Assembly: GCF_027622875.1 (NCBI RefSeq) | Contig: NZ_JAPZVP010000033.1 | Location: 1-36,688 of the forward strand | Reading direction: 5' to 3' | Length of the DNA: 36,688 nucleotides | Origin: Glycomyces luteolus | GTDB lineage: Bacteria; Actinomycetota; Actinomycetes; Mycobacteriales; Micromonosporaceae | Shown here: positions 21,382-29,524 of the stretch, piece after piece | Numbering within the stretch: the first letter of the stretch is position 1 | Layout: each line of letters begins with the position of its first letter | The notes under the pieces: model-generated | Seen by the model: only the letters and a program-made list of their open reading frames with translations | Told to the model about the DNA's origin: nothing | The model's database searches: none | Translations under genes and position numbers: made by a program

Positions 21382-22543
21382 ACGAGCGCTCGCGCTCGCC
21401 CGCGAACTCGCCCCCCACCTCGCCGAACGCGCCGCCGTCCACGACGAGCACGGCAGGTTCCCGGAGGCGGACTTCGCCGATCTGCGCGCGGCGGGCCTGT
21501 TCGGGCTCATGGTGCCCGAACGCCTCGGCGGATTCGGCGCCTCGTTCGCCGAGTACTCGCGCGTGGCCTCCGCGCTCGCGCGCGGCGCGGGCTCCACGGC
21601 GCTCATCTTCAACATGCACGCCTCCGTGACCGGCGCGCTCGCGCAGACCCCGGACGACCTGATGCGGCTCCTCGGCGCCCCGAAGAGCTCCTTCGACGCC
21701 CGCGACAAGGCCCTCGAAGCCGCCGCGGGCGGCGCCCTGTACGCCGTCGCGATGAGCGAACGCGGCAGCGGCTCGCGCCTCTCGAAGACCACGACCGCCT
21801 ACCGCCGCACCGACTCCGGCTACCGCATCACCGGCAGCAAGGCGTTCGTCTCCGGCGCCGGGCACGCCGACGCCTACCTCGTCACCGCCCGCGATGCCGA
21901 CGCCGAGGAACCGCAGGTCTCCTATTTCCTCGTCCCCGCCGGGGACGGCATCCGCATCGAGGAGACCTGGGACTCGCTCGGCATGCGCGCCACCGGAAGC
22001 CAGGATGTCCACTTCGATGTCGAAGTGGACGCCGACGCGCTCCTCGGCGGCGTCGAGGGCCTGACGCTCATGATCGCCGAAGCGATGCCGCAATGGCTCG
22101 TGGCCTCCTACTCCGCCGTGTACGCGGGCGTCGCGCGCGCCGCCGTCGACGCCGCCGCCGAGCACCTCCGCAGCCGCGGCCTCGGCCGCCTCCCCGCCGC
22201 ACGGGCAAGGCTCGGCCGCGCCGACAACGCCGTGGCCGCCGCCGAACTCGTCGTCGCCGAAACCGCCGCCCGGATCGAAACCGCCCCCGGCGAACCCGAG
22301 ACCAACCGATGGGTCTGGCGCGCGAAGCTCACCGCCGGCGACACCGCCGTCCAAGTGGCCGCATCACTGCTCGAAGCCGCCGGAGCGTCCGCGTCCCGGC
22401 GCGGGCACCCCCTCGAACGCCTCTACCGCGACGCCCGCTGCGGCGCACTGCAACCGGCCACCTCCGACGTGTGCGCCGACTGGCTCGGCGTCGCCGCCCT
22501 CGGCGAAGACCCCGACCACGATGCCGAGGTCCCGCGATGGTGA
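21356..22543 (+). CDS. Acyl-CoA dehydrogenase-like flavoprotein
   Basis: The 395-residue protein follows the acyl-CoA dehydrogenase plan: N-terminal helical domain (FADLRAAGLFGLMVPERLGG), middle beta domain with AVAMSERGSGSR and ITGSKAFVSGAGHADAYLV, WDSLGMRATGSQDVHFDVEV, and C-terminal helices ending HPLERLYRDARCGALQPATSDVCADWLG. The last pattern also occurs in the branch of the fold that includes DszC-type and nitroalkane-type oxidases/monooxygenases, so the enzyme may desaturate an acyl thioester or hydroxylate/oxidise an aromatic compound using FAD or FMN. Its ATG lies within the 3' end of ubiA and its stop overlaps the start of the polyketide synthase gene, which indicates a shared pathway. 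Confidence 0.83.
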   Translation: MNAAESNGERALALARELAPHLAERAAVHDEHGRFPEADFADLRAAGLFGLMVPERLGGFGASFAEYSRVASALARGAGSTALIFNMHASVTGALAQTPDDLMRLLGAPKSSFDARDKALEAAAGGALYAVAMSERGSGSRLSKTTTAYRRTDSGYRITGSKAFVSGAGHADAYLVTARDADAEEPQVSYFLVPAGDGIRIEETWDSLGMRATGSQDVHFDVEVDADALLGGVEGLTLMIAEAMPQWLVASYSAVYAGVARAAVDAAAEHLRSRGLGRLPAARARLGRADNAVAAAELVVAETAARIETAPGEPETNRWVWRAKLTAGDTAVQVAASLLEAAGASASRRGHPLERLYRDARCGALQPATSDVCADWLGVAALGEDPDHDAEVPRW

Positions 22544-23580
22544 CCGCGCGCATCGCCGGGATCGGCGCGGCCCTGCCGCCCGCCTACGGCCAGGACCAGC
22601 TGTGGGAGGACGTGTTCCGCTGGCAGTTCTCCCGCAGCCGCGTCGCCCAGCGCATCTTCACCGCCTCCGCCGTGCGGTCCCGCCACTCCGCCACCGACCC
22701 GGCCGAGTTCAAGGCCGTCGCCGACTGGACCACCGCCGAACGCATGGTCCGCTACGGGGAGGTCGCCCCGCCCCTCGGCCTCGAAGCCGTCCGCAACGCG
22801 CTCGCCGCCGCGGAGACCGACACCGAGGAGATCGGCCTCCTCGCCGTCGCCACCTGCACCGGCTACCGCACGCCCGGCCTCGATGTCGAACTCGCGCGTG
22901 CGCTCCCGCTGCCCGCCGACGCTCGGAGACTCCTCATCGGACACACCGGCTGCCACGCCGCGCTCCCGGCCCTCGCCACCGCCGCCGACTACGTCGCGGC
23001 CCATGACCGCCCTGCCGTCCTGCTCTGCCTCGAACTCACCTCGCTGCACCTGCAGCCCGCGTCGATCGACCCGGAGCAGATGGTCTCCCACGCCCTCTTC
23101 GCCGACGCCGCCGCCGCGCTCGTCCTGCGCCCCGGCACCGCACCGGGGCTGCGCGTCATCGACGTCGACTCCCGCACCGACACCGCCCGCCGCCACCAGA
23201 TGACCTGGGACATCACCGACCTCGGCTTCCGCATGGGCCTGTCGCCGGAGGTCCCGGACGCCCTCGCCGAGCAGGTCGGCCCGCTTGTCAAGGAGCTCCT
23301 CGGCCGCCACGGCCACGACGTGCGCGACGTCGCGGCCTGGGCCGTCCACCCCGGCGGCCCGCGCATCCTCGACGCCATCGACGAAGGCCTCGAACTCGAG
23401 CCCGAAGCGCTCGCGACCTCGCGGAAGGTCCTCGCCGAACACGGCAACTGCTCTTCGCCCACGGTGCTCCTCGTCCTACAGGAGCTCCTGGCCGCCGGGC
23501 TGCCAGAGGGGCCCGTCGTTGCACTGGCCTTCGGCCCCGGACTCACCCTCTACGCGGCCCTCCTCGAACCCGACCGGTAG
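22537..23580 (+). CDS. Type III polyketide synthase (chalcone/stilbene synthase family)
   Basis: The 347-residue thiolase-fold enzyme shows the full catalytic triad: Cys139 in LLIGHTGCHAALPAL, His271 in AWAVHPGGPRILDAI and Asn304 in EHGNCSSPTVLLVL. The C-terminal AFGPGLTLYAALL matches the G-F-G-P-G signature of type III PKS and argues against FabH. These homodimers condense malonyl-CoA onto an acyl-CoA starter and cyclise the chain to resorcinols, pyrones or naphthols. ATG 22537 overlaps the stop of the upstream flavoprotein gene by seven bases. Together with UbiA, the flavoprotein and the methyltransferase it forms a small biosynthetic cluster, probably for a prenylated or alkylated phenolic lipid or quinone; the product cannot be read from sequence. 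Confidence 0.87.
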   Translation: MVTARIAGIGAALPPAYGQDQLWEDVFRWQFSRSRVAQRIFTASAVRSRHSATDPAEFKAVADWTTAERMVRYGEVAPPLGLEAVRNALAAAETDTEEIGLLAVATCTGYRTPGLDVELARALPLPADARRLLIGHTGCHAALPALATAADYVAAHDRPAVLLCLELTSLHLQPASIDPEQMVSHALFADAAAALVLRPGTAPGLRVIDVDSRTDTARRHQMTWDITDLGFRMGLSPEVPDALAEQVGPLVKELLGRHGHDVRDVAAWAVHPGGPRILDAIDEGLELEPEALATSRKVLAEHGNCSSPTVLLVLQELLAAGLPEGPVVALAFGPGLTLYAALLEPDR

Positions 23581-23726
23581 GAGAACGGGCCGTTCGCGAT
23601 CGAGTGTCGCGACTCTCATGTACGGGCGCCACGCGTCGCCGTCAGGCGGTGACGAACGGCTCCCGGGGTGCAACGCGGCCCCTCAACCCGCGGCGGCCCA
23701 GGTCGCGGCGGTGGAACACTGGAGGC

Positions 23727-24617
23727 ATGACGACTACGCAGCAGCCCGGCGCCGCTTCCGCGCTCGGACGGTTCCTGCGCGCCCGACGCGAGGAGATCAC
23801 CCCGGCCGAAGTGGGCCTCACCGCCGGCCCCGGCATCCGCCGCACCCCCGGGCTGCGCCGCGAAGAACTCGCCACCCTCGCGGGCGTGAGCATCGACTAC
23901 TACACCCGCCTCGAACGCGGCAAGGAGACCCGCCCGAGCCCGCAGGTCGTCGACGCGCTCGCCCGCGCCCTCAAACTCGGCGAGACCGAGCACGAGCACC
24001 TCCGCGACCTCGCCACCAGCGCCGCCCGCCGCTCATCCGACGCCCCGAAGGCCCCCAACCGGACCCTCCCGCCCGGCATCGCGCAGATCCTCGAGCGGCT
24101 CCGCCCGAACCCCGCGTACGTGATGAGCCGCAACATGGACGTGCTCGCCGCCAACCCGGGCGGCCTGCGCCTCCTTCCCGGCATCGAGGACTGGCCCGCG
24201 AACAAGCAGAACGTCGCACGCTACATGTTCCTGCACCCGGACGCGAAGGCCTTCTTCGCCGACTGGGAGAACCAGGTGCGCGGCTGCGTGGCCAGCCTGC
24301 GCGCGCTTGCCGGGACGGAGCCGGACGCGCCGGACCTGCAGGCCCTCGTGGGGGAGCTGCTCGTGAAGAGCCAGGAGTTCGCGAAGCTCTGGGACCGTTA
24401 CGAAGTGCGCGCGCACACCACCGGCCGCAAGTCCTACCACCACCCGCTCATCGGCGACATCACCCTCGGCTACCAGGGCTTCGAGCTCGCCGGAGGGAAC
24501 GGCCTGCGCATGGTCGTCTACTACGCCGAGCCCGGCGGCGACCAAGAGGACGCGCTCGCCCTCCTCGACATGGCCTCCCCGGTGGAGGACGCACCCGCCG
24601 TCGAAGTGCAGCAGTAA
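23727..24617 (+). CDS. XRE/MmyB-type helix-turn-helix regulator
   Basis: The 296-residue protein has an N-terminal XRE helix-turn-helix beginning LGRFLRARREEITPAEVGL and containing RRTPGLRREELATLAGVSIDYYTRLERGK, followed by a MmyB-like ligand-binding domain (NRTLPPGIAQILERL, then VMSRNMDVLAANP, ARYMFLHPDAKAFFADWE, VRAHTTGRKSYHHPLIGDITL). Actinobacteria have many such regulators, often beside an oxidoreductase they control; the MmyB domain may bind a fatty acid-like ligand. AACACT at 23715-23720 with 6 bases to ATG suggests a leaderless start. The gene follows the polyketide synthase after 146 bases and converges on adhC; it may regulate either. Confidence 0.87.
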   Translation: MTTTQQPGAASALGRFLRARREEITPAEVGLTAGPGIRRTPGLRREELATLAGVSIDYYTRLERGKETRPSPQVVDALARALKLGETEHEHLRDLATSAARRSSDAPKAPNRTLPPGIAQILERLRPNPAYVMSRNMDVLAANPGGLRLLPGIEDWPANKQNVARYMFLHPDAKAFFADWENQVRGCVASLRALAGTEPDAPDLQALVGELLVKSQEFAKLWDRYEVRAHTTGRKSYHHPLIGDITLGYQGFELAGGNGLRMVVYYAEPGGDQEDALALLDMASPVEDAPAVEVQQ

Positions 24618-24663
24618 CAAAGCCGAACGCCGGGGCGTTGATGCGCCCCGGCGTTCGGCTTTG
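24618..24663. terminator. Bidirectional terminator between XRE regulator and adhC
   Basis: The two 20-base arms (24618-24637 and 24644-24663) are perfectly complementary, with a 6-base loop. The stem starts with CAAAGCC and ends with GGCTTTG, so each strand has an A-run before and T-run after the GC-rich core, as in a terminator that works both ways between convergent genes. Confidence 0.88.
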
Positions 24664-24673
24664 CTTGGGGCCT

Positions 24674-25717
24674 TTACTGCATGGTCGCGACGTCGATGAC
24701 GAAGCGGTAGCGGACGTCCGAGGCGAGCACCCGCTCGTAGGCCTCGTTGATCTGGTCGGCGGCGATCACCTCGACGTCGGAGGCGATGCCGTGCTCGGCG
24801 CAGAAGTCGAGCATCTCCTGGGTCTCGCGAATCCCGCCGATGGCCGAGCCCGCGAAGGTCTTGCGGCCCATGAGCAGGTTGAACACGCCCACCGGCAGCG
24901 GCTCGCCCGGCGCGCCGACGTTCACGAGCGCGCCGTCCACCGCGAGCAGCCGCAGGTAGGCGTCGATGTCGACCTTTGCCGAGACGGTGTTCACGATGAG
25001 GTCGAAGGACCCGGCGAGGGCTTCGAACGTGGCCGGGTCGCTCGTCGCGTAGTAGTGGTCGGCGCCCAGGCGGAGGCCGTCCTCCTGCTTCTTCAGCGAC
25101 TGCGAGAGGACAGTCACCTCGGCGCCGAGCGCGTGGGCGAACTTGACGCCCATGTGGCCGAGCCCGCCGAGGCCGACGACGGCGACCTTCTTGCCCGGGC
25201 CCGCGTTCCAGTGGCGCAGCGGCGAATACGTGGTGATCCCGGCGCACAGCAGCGGCGCGGCGGCCTCGAACGGGATGCCCTCGGGCACGCGGAGCGCGAA
25301 GTGCTCGTCGACGACGATGTGGGTGGAGTAGCCGCCCTGTGTGATGGTGCCGTCGGCGTCGACCGAGCCGTAGGTGCCGACCATGCCGTTGAGGCAGTAC
25401 TGCTCGTTGCCCTTGCGGCACTGCTCGCATTCGCGGCACGAGCCGACCAGGCAGCCGATGCCGGCGCGGTCGCCCACGGCGTGCTTCGCGACCTCGGAGC
25501 CGACCGCGGTCACGATGCCGACGATCTCGTGGCCGGGGGCGAGCGGGTACTGCTGCGGACCCCAGTCGCCGCGGACGGTGTGGATGTCGGAGTGGCAGAT
25601 GCCGGCGTACTTGATCTCGATGAGCACATCGTGCGGGCCGAGTTCGCGGCGTTCGATGGTGGTCTTGACGAGCGGTTCGGTCGCGGACGTCGCGGCCCAG
25701 GCATTGACGGTCGGCAC
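24674..25717 (-). CDS. adhC: NAD(P)-dependent zinc alcohol dehydrogenase, AdhC type
   Basis: The 347-residue medium-chain dehydrogenase closely follows the mycobacterial AdhC/cinnamyl-alcohol dehydrogenase pattern: catalytic zinc ligands in [15 protein letters not shown] (Cys41) and APGHEIVG (His63), four structural-zinc cysteines in [17 protein letters not shown], the catalytic-site segment [22 protein letters not shown] and cofactor motif [10 protein letters not shown]. It interconverts alcohols and aldehydes. I prefer GTG 25717 because AAAGGAG lies 5 bases upstream and homologues start there; an ATG at 25738 is in frame and would add seven residues. Physiological substrate unknown. Confidence 0.9.
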   Translation of the reverse strand: MPTVNAWAATSATEPLVKTTIERRELGPHDVLIEIKYAGICHSDIHTVRGDWGPQQYPLAPGHEIVGIVTAVGSEVAKHAVGDRAGIGCLVGSCRECEQCRKGNEQYCLNGMVGTYGSVDADGTITQGGYSTHIVVDEHFALRVPEGIPFEAAAPLLCAGITTYSPLRHWNAGPGKKVAVVGLGGLGHMGVKFAHALGAEVTVLSQSLKKQEDGLRLGADHYYATSDPATFEALAGSFDLIVNTVSAKVDIDAYLRLLAVDGALVNVGAPGEPLPVGVFNLLMGRKTFAGSAIGGIRETQEMLDFCAEHGIASDVEVIAADQINEAYERVLASDVRYRFVIDVATMQ

Positions 25718-26078
25718 GGTGGCTCCTTTGAAAGTCATGTGACTCCGGAGGGCGTCATCGCTGGAATTCGACGTACGCCCGTTTCCGGTACCGCACGATC
25801 GTCGCTCCGTTTCGGCCTGCCGCCAATGACCGGGTTCTGACCGGGTCGCCCGAGAGGGGGAACAGCACGGCCCCCCAACCTCGTGGCCGGGCCGCGACAC
25901 CCGCGTCTACCTGCGGTTCTCGCGGCGCCCCGTCCATCCGGGCCACACGCGTTCGGCGTCGGCCCTCCGGAGGCGGCCGCCCAGGTGCATCGAACGCCAC
26001 ACGCCGCGGTAGCCGGGGGGCATCACCAGGTTCGCGATCCGCTGGCCCGGGTCGAAGCGCCCCTCGTGTGGAGCCCAC
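25718..26078. other. Region between adhC and MFS gene
   Basis: This 361-base stretch is the promoter side of adhC and the 3' side of the MFS gene. I see no obvious terminator. An open frame on the minus strand in its right half has coding-like codon usage (listed separately). A second open frame (25755-26078, -) is arginine/glycine-rich and looks like a shadow. Confidence 0.35.
25907..26026 (-). CDS. Possible 39-residue protein or gene fragment
   Basis: From GTG 26026 (or ATG 26023) the frame encodes MMPPGYRGVWRSMHLGG and continues to ERVWPGWTGRRENRR with a TAG at 25907-25909. Third codon positions are almost all G or C, unlike the alternative frames, and this bias extends upstream to about 26060 (GRFDPGQRIANL) without a start codon, which suggests the tail of a lost gene as much as a small protein. 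No ribosome-binding site is clear. I do not recognise the sequence. Confidence 0.3.
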   Translation of the reverse strand: MMPPGYRGVWRSMHLGGRLRRADAERVWPGWTGRRENRR

Positions 26079-27368
26079 TCACTCCGCCTGAACGTCCACC
26101 GGCTCGGGTTCGGGTTCCGGTGTTCCCGCCTTGCGTCCCATGCCGATGAGGCACAGGGTCGCGGGCACGAGCACGGCCGCGCCCGTGAGGAGCGCGGCCC
26201 GCAGCGTGAACGCGGTGCCGATCGCGCCGATCGCCGGTCCGCCGATGATCTGGCCGCCGCTGTCGAACATGTCCCTCGCCGACAGTGCGGTGGCGCGCAC
26301 CTTCGGCTCGACCCTGACCACCAGCCAGCCGTTGACGAGCGGCTCGTACAGCGGCCGGGCCACCGAGACGAGCAGCAGGAACACGAGCGCGACCCAGAAG
26401 CCCCGCGCCAGGCTGAATCCGATGACACCCGCGAGCGTCACGGCGGTGAACAGCACCAGCATCCCGATGATCGCGCCCGATCCGAGGCGCGCGGTGCGGC
26501 GCGTGGCCCATTCGGTGACGCCGATGCCGCCGAGCGACACCGCGACCGAGATGAGGCTGAACCACATGGCGGGCTCGAGGTCGGGCAGTGCCGGGAACCC
26601 GATGTCTTCCAGCAGGAACGCGCCGGAGAGTCGGTCGTAGCTCTCGCTCCAGAGCCCGAACGCGAACGTCATCCCCAGCAGCAGGAACAGGCCCGGCACG
26701 AGCCGAGGCGCGCGGCGCGAGGCGCGGATCTGCTCGCCCGCTTCGGCTCGCGCCTGCCGGAGGATGGTCCGCATCCTGCCGTCGCCCGCCGGGCGCCGGA
26801 AGTGCCGCTCGGGCATCACGAGCACGAGCGCGGCCGTGCCGATCGCCATGAGCGCGCCGCTGACGAGCATAGGCAGGCTCAGCGCGATGCTCCCGAGCGC
26901 CCCGCTGAGGAGGCTGCCGGTGATGCCGCCGATGAAGCCGAGTTGCGTGGCGCGCAGGTAGACCGGGGTCATCTCGGCCTGCTGCGTCTCGTCGGCGACC
27001 CAGGACTCCTGCGCGCCGCTCATGAGCGCGGCGCCGAGCGCCAGCAGCACCTGCGCCGCCAGGTGGATCCAGAAATCGGCCGAGAACCCCTGCCATGCCA
27101 GGCCGCCCGCGTACACGCCGAAGCCCGCCACCACGCACGCGCGGCGGCTCACCAGGTCGGCCAGGAACCCGGTGGGGAGCTGGAACACGAGATAGGTGAC
27201 CTCGAGGACGGTGCCGATCATCATCAGCTCGAACGGGTTCATCCCGCCTTCCTCCACCCGGTACACGATGGAGGTGGTGAAGGCCATGGAGACCAGGAAC
27301 GACAGGCCCACCCGCATCGCGAGGTAGAGCCGGTAGGGGTTCACGCGCGAGCGGTCGACGAGGGGCAC
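26079..27368 (-). CDS. MFS transporter
   Basis: The 429-residue membrane protein has twelve predicted hydrophobic segments with the MFS loop 2-3 motif in the form GFLADLVSRRACVVAGF (motif A, about residues 66-82) and a long central cytoplasmic loop (residues about 188-225, ERHFRRPAGDGRMR). The second half contains VNGWLVVRVEPKVRATALSARDMFDSGGQIIGGP, a pattern seen in actinobacterial MFS proteins of unknown substrate. The start is GTG 27368, located by a good leaderless promoter just upstream. It is separated from the tctA gene by a terminator, so it is its own unit. The C-terminus EPEPEPVDVQAE is acidic and cytoplasmic. Drug efflux is possible but not shown. Confidence 0.83.
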   Translation of the reverse strand: MPLVDRSRVNPYRLYLAMRVGLSFLVSMAFTTSIVYRVEEGGMNPFELMMIGTVLEVTYLVFQLPTGFLADLVSRRACVVAGFGVYAGGLAWQGFSADFWIHLAAQVLLALGAALMSGAQESWVADETQQAEMTPVYLRATQLGFIGGITGSLLSGALGSIALSLPMLVSGALMAIGTAALVLVMPERHFRRPAGDGRMRTILRQARAEAGEQIRASRRAPRLVPGLFLLLGMTFAFGLWSESYDRLSGAFLLEDIGFPALPDLEPAMWFSLISVAVSLGGIGVTEWATRRTARLGSGAIIGMLVLFTAVTLAGVIGFSLARGFWVALVFLLLVSVARPLYEPLVNGWLVVRVEPKVRATALSARDMFDSGGQIIGGPAIGAIGTAFTLRAALLTGAAVLVPATLCLIGMGRKAGTPEPEPEPVDVQAE

Positions 27369-27376
27369 AAACGCTT

Positions 27377-27405
27377 ACAATGCGGCAAAGCCGGATCGAC
27401 GTCAA
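27377..27405 (-). promoter_or_regulatory. Promoter of the MFS gene (-35/-10, leaderless)
   Basis: On the minus strand TTGACG (27400-27405) and CATTGT (27377-27382) are spaced by exactly 17 bases. CATTGT is followed by 8 bases before GTG 27368, so the transcript should begin at or near the start codon. Confidence 0.6.
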
Positions 27406-27427
27406 TCGAATTGTCCGCGAACGCGGC

Positions 27428-27458
27428 GGGGGCCGAGGGTGCGTCACCCTCGGCCCCC
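27428..27458 (-). terminator. Terminator after the kdgD-gudD-tctCBA operon
   Basis: GGGGGCCGAGGGTG (27428-27441) and CACCCTCGGCCCCC (27445-27458) form a perfect 14-bp stem with a 3-base loop. It begins 9 bases after the tctA stop. There is no T-run, as is common for actinobacterial terminators. Confidence 0.8.
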
Positions 27459-27466
27459 GATGTTCG

Positions 27467-28984
27467 CTAATCGGCCGTGACGCCGGCTTGTTCCGCGTTC
27501 TCCGTCTGGCGGGTGCGGACCTTGCGGAGCAGCGGGACGACGACCACGGTGAGAACCAGGATCGCCACAAGCGTCCCGGAGACGGGGCGCTGCACGAACT
27601 CGCTCACATCGCCGCCGAAGATCCGCATCGAGCGGCGGAACGAGGCCTCGAGGAGCGAGCCGAGGACGAACGCGAGGACGAACGGCCCGGGTTCGAAGCC
27701 GAGCTTGCGCATCCCGTATCCGAGCAGGCCCAGGCCGATCACGAGCAGCATGTCGAACGCGTTGTTGCGGATCGAGTAGGTGCCGATCATGGTGATCACC
27801 ACGGTGATCGGTGCCAGGATGCCCGGGCGCACCTTGAGCATCCGCACGAACAGCCCGATGAGCGGGATGCTCAGCACCAGCAGCAGGAGGTTGCCCAGGT
27901 ACATCGAGTTCACGACGCCCCAGAACACGTCCGGGTGGTCGGTCATGAGCCCTGGGCCCGGCGTGATGCCCTGGAGCATGAGCGCGCCGAACAGCACCGC
28001 CATGGTCGCGTTCGCCGGGATGCCCAGCGTCAGCAGCGGAATGAACGACGAGGTCGCCGCCGCGTTGTTCGCCGACTCGGGCCCGGCGACGCCTTCGATG
28101 GCGCCCTTGCCGAACCGGGACGGGTCCTTCGCGGTGCGCTTCTCGACCGCGTACGCCACCAGCGAGGCCATGGTCGCCCCGCCGCCCGGCAGGATGCCGA
28201 GGATGAAGCCGGTGACCGAGCCGCGCAGGATCGCCAGACGCGACTTGAGCCAGTGCAGGCGGCCGGGGATCGCCCGCCCGAACGAGGGGACCGCCGTCTG
28301 CGGCCTGTCGCGGTGCTCGAGGTTGTACAGGATTTCGCCGACCCCGAAGAGCCCCATGGCGACGATCGTGAAGTCGATGCCGTCGGCGAGCTGGTCGGTG
28401 CCGAACGTGAACCGCGGCGTGCCCAGCAGCGGGTCGAGCCCCACCGTCGCCAGCAGGAGTCCCGCGGCCGCGGCGGCGGCGCTCTTGATGATCGACCCGT
28501 TCCCGAGCGTGCCGACCAGGAAGATCCCGATCAGCGCCAGGACCGTGTACTCGGCCGGGCCGAACGCCAGCGCGACGCCGGCCAGGGCCGGGGCGATGAA
28601 CGAGAGCAGGATGATCGACGCGGTGCCGCCGATGAAGGAGGCGATTGCGGCGATCCCGAGCGCGGGCCCGGCCTGGCCCTGCCGCGCGAGTGCGTGGCCG
28701 TCGAGCGCGGTCACCACTGTGGAGGCCTCGCCGGGCAGCTTGAGCAGCACCGAGGTGATGGTGCCGCCGTACTGCGCGCCGTAGAAGATCCCGGCGAGCA
28801 TGATGACGGCCGCTGTCGGTTCCAGGTTGTAGGTGATGGGCAGCAGGATCGCGATCGTCGCGGCCGGGCCGAGGCCCGGCAGCACGCCGATCAGCATCCC
28901 GACGGTGACGCCGAGCAGGCAGAAGAGGATGTTCTGCCACTCGAACGCCACCGCGAACCCGGAGAGCACGGAGGAGAAGTCCAC
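27467..28984 (-). CDS. tctA: Tripartite tricarboxylate transporter large permease TctA
   Basis: The 505-residue membrane protein has about twelve transmembrane segments and typical TctA motifs: GVLPGLGPAATIAILLPITY (about residues 34-53), AGIFYGAQYGGTITSVLLKLPGE, ILGILPGGGATMASLVAYAVEK with its second PGxG, and PESANNAAATSSFIPLLTLGIP. TctA forms the ion-coupled transport channel with the small subunit TctB and receives substrate from the periplasmic-type binding protein TctC. GTG 28984 has GGAG 9 bases upstream and follows the tctB stop after 24 bases. In this operon the cargo is most likely glucarate or a similar hexarate (inference from the two preceding catabolic genes). Confidence 0.92.
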   Translation of the reverse strand: MDFSSVLSGFAVAFEWQNILFCLLGVTVGMLIGVLPGLGPAATIAILLPITYNLEPTAAVIMLAGIFYGAQYGGTITSVLLKLPGEASTVVTALDGHALARQGQAGPALGIAAIASFIGGTASIILLSFIAPALAGVALAFGPAEYTVLALIGIFLVGTLGNGSIIKSAAAAAAGLLLATVGLDPLLGTPRFTFGTDQLADGIDFTIVAMGLFGVGEILYNLEHRDRPQTAVPSFGRAIPGRLHWLKSRLAILRGSVTGFILGILPGGGATMASLVAYAVEKRTAKDPSRFGKGAIEGVAGPESANNAAATSSFIPLLTLGIPANATMAVLFGALMLQGITPGPGLMTDHPDVFWGVVNSMYLGNLLLLVLSIPLIGLFVRMLKVRPGILAPITVVITMIGTYSIRNNAFDMLLVIGLGLLGYGMRKLGFEPGPFVLAFVLGSLLEASFRRSMRIFGGDVSEFVQRPVSGTLVAILVLTVVVVPLLRKVRTRQTENAEQAGVTAD

Positions 28985-29008
28985 GTTCGATACTCCAGAA
29001 GGGACGGA

Positions 29009-29524
29009 TTAGAAGGCGATGAGGTGCGGTAGCGGCACGTTGAGCCCGATGATGAACAGGGCGTAGGCGACCGCCGTGACGGCTACCGCCAGGATCGCGC
29101 TCATGAGCCACGATTCGCGGCTGAGCAGCCGCAGCCACGCGAACAGCAGGAGCACCGTCGGCACCTCGAAGCCCACGATCTCGTACAGCGAGGCGTACAC
29201 GGCGAGGCCGCCCGCGGCGGCGAGCACCGCGACCGTCCCGCGCGTGAACGCCTCGGTGTCCCTGCGGGTTCTGGCGGTCACGGCGATGATCCCGATCCCG
29301 GAGGCCACGAGCAGTCCGGCCACGATCAGCGGCCAGAGCCCGGGCCCGGGCTCGGTGAGGCTCCCGATGTTCAATCCGAAGCTCAACCAGGCGGCGACGG
29401 CGCCGAGCAGCACGGGGATCGCACCCGCGATGACCGACTGGACGCGTCCGCCCGCGCGCGGCGCCTCGGACTCTTCGCCGTGCGCCGCTTCGGGTTCGCC
29501 ATCGACCATGACCGCCTCGCTCAT
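29009..29524 (-). CDS. tctB: Tripartite tricarboxylate transporter small subunit TctB
   Basis: The 171-residue protein has a hydrophilic N-terminus (about 30 residues, acidic) and four hydrophobic segments: AGAIPVLLGAVAAWLSFGL, PGLWPLIVAGLLVASGIGII, VAVLAAAGGLAVYASLYEIV and a last pair around ILAVAVTAVAYALFIIGLNV. The TEPGPGLWP stretch before the second segment is the usual TctB feature. ATG 29524 overlaps the tctC stop in ATGA, so the two are translationally coupled. Confidence 0.87.
   Translation of the reverse strand: MSEAVMVDGEPEAAHGEESEAPRAGGRVQSVIAGAIPVLLGAVAAWLSFGLNIGSLTEPGPGLWPLIVAGLLVASGIGIIAVTARTRRDTEAFTRGTVAVLAAAGGLAVYASLYEIVGFEVPTVLLLFAWLRLLSRESWLMSAILAVAVTAVAYALFIIGLNVPLPHLIAF

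Noticed and set aside
22537..23580. Annotation of the thiolase-fold protein as 3-oxoacyl-ACP synthase III (FabH)
   Set aside because: The Cys-His-Asn contexts and the terminal AFGPGL motif fit type III polyketide synthases better.
27380..29032. A 550-codon open frame on the plus strand opposite tctA
   Set aside because: Arg/Asp/His-rich repeat-like translation typical of the antisense of a membrane protein gene; tctA is well supported.
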